Positions 7,395 through 11,980 of a DNA stretch of 11,980 nt are shown piece by piece. The stretch comes from an uncultured Acidimicrobiia bacterium (GTDB lineage: Bacteria > Actinomycetota > Acidimicrobiia > IMCC26256 > CALEDW01). The DNA lies in NCBI GenBank assembly GCA_937949585.1, contig CALEDW010000183.1, positions 1 through 11,980 on the forward strand, given 5' to 3'. Under the pieces are notes generated by a model, which was not told the origin of the DNA, did no database searches, and saw only the letters and a program-made list of their open reading frames with translations. Position numbers and translations under genes: made by a program. Each line of letters starts with the position of its first letter. The first letter of the stretch is position 1.

Positions 7395-7412
7395 GTGAGG
7401 GCTGCGCGATGA
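7395..7412 (+). other. Five-codon mini-ORF overlapping the msrA start, or its ribosome-binding site
   Basis: GTG AGG GCT GCG CGA TGA encodes Met-Arg-Ala-Ala-Arg-stop, and its TGA overlaps the msrA ATG (ATGA). The same bases include GAGGG, 7 bases before the ATG, which is an acceptable Shine-Dalgarno site. The conventional explanation is simpler, but the arrangement repeats the one before yqgE. Confidence 0.25.
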
Positions 7413-7990
7413 CGGACGTGGCGCTGCGGCACGCGGTGAACGGGCGGCCCCTCGAGGGTCCCTGGCCGGCCGGGACCGAGGTGGCCCTGTTCGGGATGGG
7501 TTGCTTCTGGGGCGCCGAACGGCGGTTCTGGGAGCATCCGGGCGTGTGGGTCACCGCCGTCGGCTACGCCGGCGGGCACGTCCCGAACCCGACCTACGAG
7601 CAGGTGTGCACCGGGCGGACCGGTCACGCCGAGGTGGTCCGGGTCGTGTTCGAGCCGTCGGCGGTCCGGTTCGAGGACCTCCTGGCGCTGTTCTGGGAGG
7701 GTCACGACCCCACGCAGGGGATGCGCCAGGGCAACGACGTCGGGCCGCAGTACCGGTCGCTGTTGGGCTGGACCACCGAGGCCCAGCGCATCGCCGCCGA
7801 GGCGTCCCGGGAGACCTACGGCGAGGCGCTGCGGCGGGCCGGGTACGGGCCGATCACCACCGAGGTCGTGGCCGCCCCGAGGTTCTGGCCCGCCGAGGAG
7901 TACCACCAGCAGTACCTCGCGAAACACCCGTGGGGCTACTGCGGCCTCGGCGGCACCGGCGTGGCCTACCCGTCGGCGGCGCAGCGGTGA
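7409..7990 (+). CDS. msrA: Peptide-methionine (S)-S-oxide reductase
   Basis: MsrA reduces the S-epimer of methionine sulfoxide, free or in proteins, back to methionine, using thioredoxin as final reductant. The 193-residue protein has the active-site motif GCFWGAE with catalytic Cys32 and Glu37, the conserved YEQVCTGRTGHAE region (63-75), RQGNDVGPQYRS (106-117), and a C-terminal GYCGLGGTG with the resolving Cys178. No MsrB domain is fused. The start ATG at 7409 is preceded by GAGGG at a suitable distance, and about 25 residues lead into the core, as in many actinobacterial MsrA proteins. It lies 30 bases after yqgE on the same strand. Its TGA overlaps a GTG that opens a 51-codon reading frame. 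Its role would be repair of oxidative damage in the cytoplasm. Confidence 0.97.
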   Translation: MTDVALRHAVNGRPLEGPWPAGTEVALFGMGCFWGAERRFWEHPGVWVTAVGYAGGHVPNPTYEQVCTGRTGHAEVVRVVFEPSAVRFEDLLALFWEGHDPTQGMRQGNDVGPQYRSLLGWTTEAQRIAAEASRETYGEALRRAGYGPITTEVVAAPRFWPAEEYHQQYLAKHPWGYCGLGGTGVAYPSAAQR

Positions 7991-8142
7991 CCCTCGTCGC
8001 CGTTGAGCTGAACGGGGTCACCTCCACCGAGATGGCTGCCTCGTGGCGCCGGCCCCGCCTGGCCGGTGCCGGGGTGGAACACGGCCGTCCGCCCGTGCAC
8101 ACCGACGAGCCCCGCCGGGACCGGCACGGTCCGCCCGGCTGA
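7987..8142 (+). CDS. Possible small protein coupled to msrA, function unknown
   Basis: A 51-codon reading frame starts with the GTG that overlaps the msrA stop (GTGA), the same junction type as the proven neighbours. It ends 3 bases before the stop of the convergent lipoprotein gene. Counting by hand, nearly nine in ten of its third codon positions are G or C while second positions are much lower, the codon bias expected of real coding DNA in this genome. The product begins MTLVAVELNGVTSTEMAA and becomes rich in Arg, Pro and His, with no signal peptide, membrane segment or cysteine. I do not recognise it. It could be a real small protein, the remnant of a longer gene, or a chance frame filling the gap. 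Confidence 0.35.
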   Translation: MTLVAVELNGVTSTEMAASWRRPRLAGAGVEHGRPPVHTDEPRRDRHGPPG

Positions 8143-8145
8143 GCC

Positions 8146-9330
8146 TCAGGGGCCGGCAGGGCCGGCCACCTCGTCGAAGACGAGGATCCGGCCGGTGTAC
8201 ACCGCCACCCACACGCGGTGGGCCCGCGGTTCGAAGGTCACCCCGATCGGGTGGGTACCGGTCGGGACCCGTTGCAGGGTGCGCAGGTCGTCGGCGGCAA
8301 GCTTCACCAGCGTTGATGCGTCGTAGACCACCACGTACAGGGCCCGGCCGTCGGGAGCGAGCGCCATCGTGCGGGGCTGGGGCCCCACCCGGACCCGCCC
8401 GGTGACGGCACCGGACGCCACGTCGACGATCACCACCTCCCCGGCGGCGTTGAGGCTGACGTACAGCCGGTCACCGTCCGGGGCGAGCAGGAGATGACGG
8501 GGGCCGCGCCCCACGGGGATGCGACGGGTGACGGCGGCGCCACGCAGGTCCAGGACCGCCACCTCGCCGGCGCCCATCACCGCCACGTAGGCGCGGCGCC
8601 CGTCGCGGCTGATCGCCACCCCGCGGGGGTAGGGACCGACCGGCACCCGGGCCACCTGGCGCCCGGCGACGGCGTCGACGATGCTCACGTCGTAGGTGCA
8701 CCAGTTGGCCACCACGACGCGTCGGCCGTCGGGACTCACCGCCAGGTGCTTCGGCACGGCCCCCACTCGCACCACCGCCTCCACGGCCAGGGTGCGGGTG
8801 TCGATCCGGTACAGGTAGCTGTCGTCGATCCTCGATGCCGGCGAGCAGGTGTCGTCACCGGGACGGCCGAACCCCTCCCCGTACATCGAGTAGTTCGACA
8901 CCCACACCGTTCGGCCGTCGGCGCTCGCCGCCGCTTCCACCGGTGCACCCTGCACCACGCCCTGGCGGTCGGGGTACCCGAGATCGGCGAGGCTCACCGC
9001 GTCGGGGATGGTGCGCACGAGGCGGCCGTCGGGGTCGTAGACGGTCACGGTGTGGCGGTACATCATGTTCTGCGCGAACACCAGCCCCGTGCCGGTGGCC
9101 GTCACCGACTTCGGAGCGATCGGCCCGGTGATCGTCGAGCGGAGTACGAGGGTGGTCGTGTCGGTGGGTGGCGCGCCGGCCGGTGGCGGGGTCGTGCTCG
9201 CCGTCGAGGGCGGGGGCCGGCTGCTCGTCGGTCCTCGGGTCCGGGCGTCGTCTCGGCCGGTGCCGCCGCCGCAACCCCAGGCGAGCGCGACGGTGAGCAG
9301 GAGCGCCGGCGCGGCCAGGTGACGGTTCAC
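8146..9330 (-). CDS. Probable lipoprotein with YVTN/YncE-type beta-propeller
   Basis: This 394-residue protein begins MNRHLAAPALLL and has a lipobox-like ALAWGC with Cys20, so it is probably lipid-anchored outside the membrane; the Trp at -2 is unusual. A Pro/Thr/Ser-rich linker (~30-60) follows. The rest is a series of blades: residues ~198-385 hold at least four repeats of the type SPDGRRVVVAN...IVDAVAGRQVARVPVG, as in YVTN or YncE-like proteins. The earlier part (~70-180) fits additional, more divergent blades. Cys161 and Cys211 could pair. Such propellers bind other proteins or ligands and no enzyme motif is seen. The GTG at 9330 is chosen over the longer frame (GTG at 9414) because the signal peptide then begins at once. 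It is divergent from the oxidoreductase operon and convergent with msrA. Confidence 0.85.
   Translation of the reverse strand: MNRHLAAPALLLTVALAWGCGGGTGRDDARTRGPTSSRPPPSTASTTPPPAGAPPTDTTTLVLRSTITGPIAPKSVTATGTGLVFAQNMMYRHTVTVYDPDGRLVRTIPDAVSLADLGYPDRQGVVQGAPVEAAASADGRTVWVSNYSMYGEGFGRPGDDTCSPASRIDDSYLYRIDTRTLAVEAVVRVGAVPKHLAVSPDGRRVVVANWCTYDVSIVDAVAGRQVARVPVGPYPRGVAISRDGRRAYVAVMGAGEVAVLDLRGAAVTRRIPVGRGPRHLLLAPDGDRLYVSLNAAGEVVIVDVASGAVTGRVRVGPQPRTMALAPDGRALYVVVYDASTLVKLAADDLRTLQRVPTGTHPIGVTFEPRAHRVWVAVYTGRILVFDEVAGPAGP
8151..8167. terminator. Bidirectional hairpin between convergent genes
   Basis: GGCCGGC (8151-8157), a 3-base loop and GCCGGCC (8161-8167) form a perfect 7-pair stem in the 3' end of the minus-strand lipoprotein gene. 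It lies just after the end of the msrA-side frames. There is no T-run. Its site between two convergent transcripts suits a shared terminator or 3'-end stabiliser, by position only. Confidence 0.4.
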
Positions 9331-9418
9331 GTCGCCACCGGCCCCGGCGGCCGGACGAGCGGGGCCCGCCGTGAGGGTCCGGCCCCCCGTCCACGACGGT
9401 GTGCTGCGGCCCACGGCT

Positions 9419-9424
9419 TAGTCT
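9419..9424 (+). promoter_or_regulatory. Putative -10 box (TAGTCT) for the oxidoreductase operon
   Basis: TAGTCT matches TANNNT and ends 7 bases before the GTG at 9432, giving a leaderless or nearly leaderless transcript. It lies in the 101-base divergent gap with the lipoprotein gene. No convincing -35 element or operator repeat is seen there. Confidence 0.5.
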
Positions 9425-9431
9425 CTCACCG

Positions 9432-10511
9432 GTGGAGGGCGAGGTCCGCTACGGGATCGTCGGGGTGGGGATGATGGGCCTCGAGCACCTGCGCAACCTG
9501 CTCGCGCTGCCCGGCGCCCGGGTCACGGCGCTCGCCGACCCGCACCCGCCGTCCCTGCAGGCCGCCCACGCGGTGCTCGCCGAGCGCGCCCCGTCGGTGG
9601 CGACGTTCGCCGATCACCGGGACCTGCTCGCCTCGGGCCTCGCCGACGCCGTGGTCGTGGCGACCCCCAACCACACCCATACCGGCATCCTCCTCGACGC
9701 CCTCGCCGCCGACGTGCACGTGCTGGTGGAGAAGCCACTGTGCACCACCGTCGAGGACTGCCAACGGGTGGTGGCCGCCGCCGAGGGGCACCGCCGCGTG
9801 GTCTGGGTGGGGCTCGAGTACCGGTTCATGCCGCCGGTGGCGGCGCTGCTCGCCGAGGTCGACGCCGGCACCGTCGGCCGGGTGCGGATGGTGGCGATCC
9901 GGGAGCACCGATTCCCGTTCCTGCCCAAGGTCGGCGACTGGAACCGGTTCAACCGCAACACCGGCGGGACGCTGGTCGAGAAGTGCTGCCACTTCTTCGA
10001 CCTCATGAACCGGATCACCGGTGCCGGGCCGGCCCGGGTGATGGCGTCCGGCGCCCAGGACGTCAACCACCTCGACGAGCGCTACGACGGGATGGTGCCC
10101 GACGTCCTCGACAACGCGTTCGTGATCGTGGAGTACGACGACGGGGCCCGGGCGATGCTCGACCTGTGCATGTTCGCCGAGGCGACGACCAACATGGAGG
10201 AGGTGAGCGTGGTCGGAGACGCCGGCAAGGTGGAGGCCTTCCTGCCCAGCTCGATCCTTCGGGTCGGACGGCGGGCCGACGGGTGGTTCCGGACGACCGA
10301 GCGGGTCGTGCACGACCCGACGATCGCCTACGAGGGGTTCCACCACGGGTCCTCCTACCTCGAGCACGTCGCGTTCCTCGAGGCGATCCGGGTCGGCCGC
10401 CCCGCCGGGGTGGGGCTGGCCGAGGGCCTGCTCGCCACGGCCATGGGGGTGGCCGCGCACCGCTCCATCGACGAGGGTCGCCCGGTGACGCTTGCGGAGG
10501 TGCTGGCATGA
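9432..10511 (+). CDS. Gfo/Idh/MocA family NAD(P)-dependent oxidoreductase or glycosidase
   Basis: This 359-residue cytoplasmic protein has the N-terminal Rossmann fold with GVGMMG (11-16). It also has the family motif EKPLCTT (Glu100, Lys101, Pro102) and the C-terminal-domain helix motif GGTLVEKCCHFFD with Lys184, His187 and Asp190 as candidate catalytic residues. Members bind NAD(P) and act on sugars, inositols or other polyols. Some cleave glycosides by a transient oxidation (for example GH109, and as I recall the NAD-dependent sulfoquinovosidases of GH188). The GTG at 9432 is preferred over the GTG at 9399 because the fold begins at once and a TAGTCT box stands 7 bases upstream. Its TGA overlaps the ATG of the aldo/keto reductase gene. 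It heads a three-gene operon of oxidoreductases. The substrate cannot be read from the sequence. Confidence 0.92.
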   Translation: MEGEVRYGIVGVGMMGLEHLRNLLALPGARVTALADPHPPSLQAAHAVLAERAPSVATFADHRDLLASGLADAVVVATPNHTHTGILLDALAADVHVLVEKPLCTTVEDCQRVVAAAEGHRRVVWVGLEYRFMPPVAALLAEVDAGTVGRVRMVAIREHRFPFLPKVGDWNRFNRNTGGTLVEKCCHFFDLMNRITGAGPARVMASGAQDVNHLDERYDGMVPDVLDNAFVIVEYDDGARAMLDLCMFAEATTNMEEVSVVGDAGKVEAFLPSSILRVGRRADGWFRTTERVVHDPTIAYEGFHHGSSYLEHVAFLEAIRVGRPAGVGLAEGLLATAMGVAAHRSIDEGRPVTLAEVLA

Positions 10512-11416
10512 CCGCGCCGCCCCCCGAGCCGGTGCCGACCGTCCGGCTCGGCGGCGACGGCCCCGAGGTGGGGGTGATCGCCTACGGGTGCTGGCGCCTC
10601 GCCGAAGGCGACGCTGCCGCCGCGGCCGTCAAGGTGCACGCAGCCCTCGAGGCCGGGATGAACCTCATCGACACCGCCGACGTGTACGGGCTCGACTCCG
10701 GCCGGCACTTCGGTGCCGCCGAGGAGCTGCTCGGCGAGGTGCTCGCCGCCGAACCCGGGCTGCGGGACCGGGTGGTGCTGGCCACCAAGGGCGGGATCGT
10801 CCCCGGGGTGCCCTACGACTCGAGCCGGCTCGTGGCCGCCGCCGAGGCGTCGCTCCGCCGGTTGCGCACCGACGTCATCGACCTCTACCAGGTGCACCGC
10901 CCCGACCTGCTCACCCATCCCGCCGAGGTCGCCGCCGCGCTCGCCGAGCTGATCCGGGCCGGCAAGGTGCGCTGGGTGGGGGTCTCCAACCACACCCCTG
11001 CGCAGCTCGAGGCGCTGGCCGCGCACCTGGAGGTGCCGCTGTGCACCGTCCAGCCGGAGCTGTCGGCGCTGGCGCTCGACGCGCTCGACGACGGGACGCT
11101 CGACCAGGCGATGCGCCTCGGCCTCACCCCGCTGGCCTGGAGCCCCCTCGGCGGGGGCCGTCTTCTGGCCGACCCGGCCCCCGATCCCCGGGTGGCGTCG
11201 GTGGCCGGGGTGCTCGACGAGCTCGCCGCCCGCGAGGGGGTGGACCGGGCGGTCGTGGCGTTGGCGTTCGTGCTGGCCCATCCGTCCCGTCCCGTGCCGA
11301 TCATCGGCACCCAACGTTCCGACCGGATCCGGGCCGCCGCGGCCGCAACCCGCGTGCACCTCGATCGCCGCGACTGGTACCGGATCGTCGCCGCCGCCGG
11401 GAGGGCTTTGCCGTGA
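10508..11416 (+). CDS. Aldo/keto reductase
   Basis: This 302-residue NAD(P)H-dependent enzyme of the (beta/alpha)8 AKR superfamily has its catalytic tetrad visible: Asp55 and Tyr60 in NLIDTADVYG, Lys94 in ATKGG, and His130 in LYQVHRPD. WVGVSNHT (about 157-164), VQPELS, WSPLGGG and the C-terminal PIIGTQRSDRI cofactor region are also present. The layout resembles the YdhF and voltage-channel-beta-like aldo/keto reductases rather than the classic aldose reductases. It reduces aldehydes or ketones, often of sugars, or works in reverse. The ATG at 10508 overlaps the previous stop (ATGA), and its own stop overlaps the next GTG (GTGA), so it is translationally coupled on both sides. In a sulfosugar pathway it would match the 6-oxo-glucose reductase step; this is inferred from context alone. 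Confidence 0.93.
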   Translation: MTAPPPEPVPTVRLGGDGPEVGVIAYGCWRLAEGDAAAAAVKVHAALEAGMNLIDTADVYGLDSGRHFGAAEELLGEVLAAEPGLRDRVVLATKGGIVPGVPYDSSRLVAAAEASLRRLRTDVIDLYQVHRPDLLTHPAEVAAALAELIRAGKVRWVGVSNHTPAQLEALAAHLEVPLCTVQPELSALALDALDDGTLDQAMRLGLTPLAWSPLGGGRLLADPAPDPRVASVAGVLDELAAREGVDRAVVALAFVLAHPSRPVPIIGTQRSDRIRAAAAATRVHLDRRDWYRIVAAAGRALP

Positions 11417-11980
11417 ACGTTGACGTCGCCTGGTTCGCCGCGCTCTGCGACGACGACTACGCCCGGCTCGGGGTGGTCGATCCTGCCCTGCGCTCGTCGT
11501 GGCCGCACTGTCGGGACATCACCCTGGCGGCCGAGGCCGCCGGGTTCGACAACGTGCTGCTGCCGTCCGGCTACGAGCTCGGGATCGACGCCACGGCCTT
11601 CGCCGCGGGAATCGCGCCGCAGCTGCAGCGGATGCGGCTGCTGCTGGCCGTGCGCGCCGGGGAGCTGTGGCCGCCGCAGCTGGCGCGTCAGCTTGCGACC
11701 GTCGACCAGATGCTCGGCGGCCGGCTCACCGTGAACATCATCTCCTCCGATCTGCCCGGCGCACCGGTCCCGTCGGGGCCGCGCTACCGGCGCACCCTGG
11801 AGGTGATGCAGATCCTTCGTTCCCTGCTCGACGGCGAGCCGGTCGAGCACGACGGCGAGTGGTACCGGCTCCGCGTCGACCCGCCCCGCGTCCGCACCGT
11901 GTCGGGACGCTGTCCGCCGCTGTACTTCGGCGGGCTGTCCGACGACGCCCGCGAGACGGCGGCGGCCGCCGCCGACGTCT
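11413..11980 (+). CDS. LLM-class flavin-dependent monooxygenase, SsuD-like, 3' end missing
   Basis: The first 189 residues of a luciferase-like monooxygenase are visible and the frame is open at the right edge; the family usually has 350-400 residues. It aligns by eye with alkanesulfonate monooxygenase SsuD through VAWFAAL at the start, AEAAGFDNVLLPSG (40-53), LLLAVRAG (76-83), ARQLATVDQMLGGR (91-104), RYRRTLEVMQILRSLL and PPLYFGGLSDDARETAA (168-184). Such enzymes use FMNH2 from a separate reductase (some use F420) and O2; SsuD releases sulfite from sulfonates. Compared with E. coli SsuD as I remember it, the THGDGHY loop and the active-site cysteine (TGRSC) are replaced by LCDDDYA and SGYEL. 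A different substrate is therefore likely. The GTG at 11413 overlaps the aldo/keto reductase stop (GTGA). A flavin reductase would be expected nearby but none is in the window. Confidence 0.9.
   Translation, partial: MNVDVAWFAALCDDDYARLGVVDPALRSSWPHCRDITLAAEAAGFDNVLLPSGYELGIDATAFAAGIAPQLQRMRLLLAVRAGELWPPQLARQLATVDQMLGGRLTVNIISSDLPGAPVPSGPRYRRTLEVMQILRSLLDGEPVEHDGEWYRLRVDPPRVRTVSGRCPPLYFGGLSDDARETAAAAADV

Noticed and set aside
5942..7927. Very long minus-strand frame running through yqgE and msrA into the hotdog gene, suggesting a 661-residue fusion
   Set aside because: Only the last ~270 residues look like protein; the upstream part is antisense to yqgE and msrA, whose identities are certain. 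The start was set at 6751.
9338..9354. Inverted repeat CCGGCC-5-GGCCGG just upstream of the lipoprotein GTG, as an operator or RNA switch
   Set aside because: Six-base G/C-only stems are expected by chance here, and nothing else (no Shine-Dalgarno overlap, no second copy) supports a regulatory role.
9399..9431. Upstream GTG at 9399 as the start of the Gfo/Idh/MocA gene
   Set aside because: The extra 11 residues do not belong to the Rossmann fold, and the TAGTCT box lies between the two starts, favouring 9432.
1..11980. Mobile element, CRISPR array, tRNA or rRNA
   Set aside because: Read on both strands, no transposase or integrase motifs, regular direct repeats, or RNA-gene signatures were seen; composition looks uniform throughout.

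Overview
This is a very GC-rich (roughly three-quarters G+C by eye), gene-dense piece of an actinobacterial chromosome. The codon third positions are almost all G or C, GTG starts are frequent, most same-strand junctions are 4-base stop/start overlaps, and several genes have a TANNNT hexamer 6-10 bases before the start codon, as in leaderless actinobacterial mRNAs. The gene content (PQQ-type sugar dehydrogenase with PKD and Calx-beta tails, double-hotdog proteins, YncE-like lipoprotein, LLM flavin monooxygenase) would suit the Acidimicrobiia or a related deep actinobacterial lineage. That placement is an inference, not a demonstrated match. I see no rRNA, tRNA, CRISPR, insertion sequence or prophage, and no gap above about 100 bases.

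Layout. (1) 2-1266, plus: the end of an ABC transporter ATPase and its ABC-2 permease, overlapping by 4 bases. (2) 1367-5100, plus: a small membrane protein overlapping a large secreted PQQ-type sugar dehydrogenase. The dehydrogenase has a signal peptide, a GSDH beta-propeller, PKD and Ig-like domains and three Calx-beta repeats. (3) 5079-6751, minus: two tandem, paralogous double-hotdog (PaaI/thioesterase-like) genes, the downstream one converging on and overlapping the dehydrogenase gene. (4) 6815-8142, plus: yqgE, msrA and a possible 51-residue ORF coupled to msrA. (5) 8146-9330, minus: a lipoprotein with a YVTN/YncE-type beta-propeller. (6) 9432-11980, plus, running off the edge: three overlapping oxidoreductase genes, namely Gfo/Idh/MocA family, aldo/keto reductase, and an SsuD-like luciferase-family flavin monooxygenase cut by the window end.

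The most interesting unit is the last operon. A Gfo/Idh/MocA protein, an aldo/keto reductase and an alkanesulfonate-monooxygenase-like enzyme in one translationally coupled run match the classes of enzyme used in oxidative desulfonation of sulfoquinovose (the sulfo-SMO type of pathway). The window shows the enzyme families only, so the substrate is a hypothesis. Other points to revisit are the tandem four-hotdog arrangement with different active-site residues in the two genes, tiny mini-ORFs whose stop codons overlap the yqgE and msrA starts, and the small ORF after msrA.
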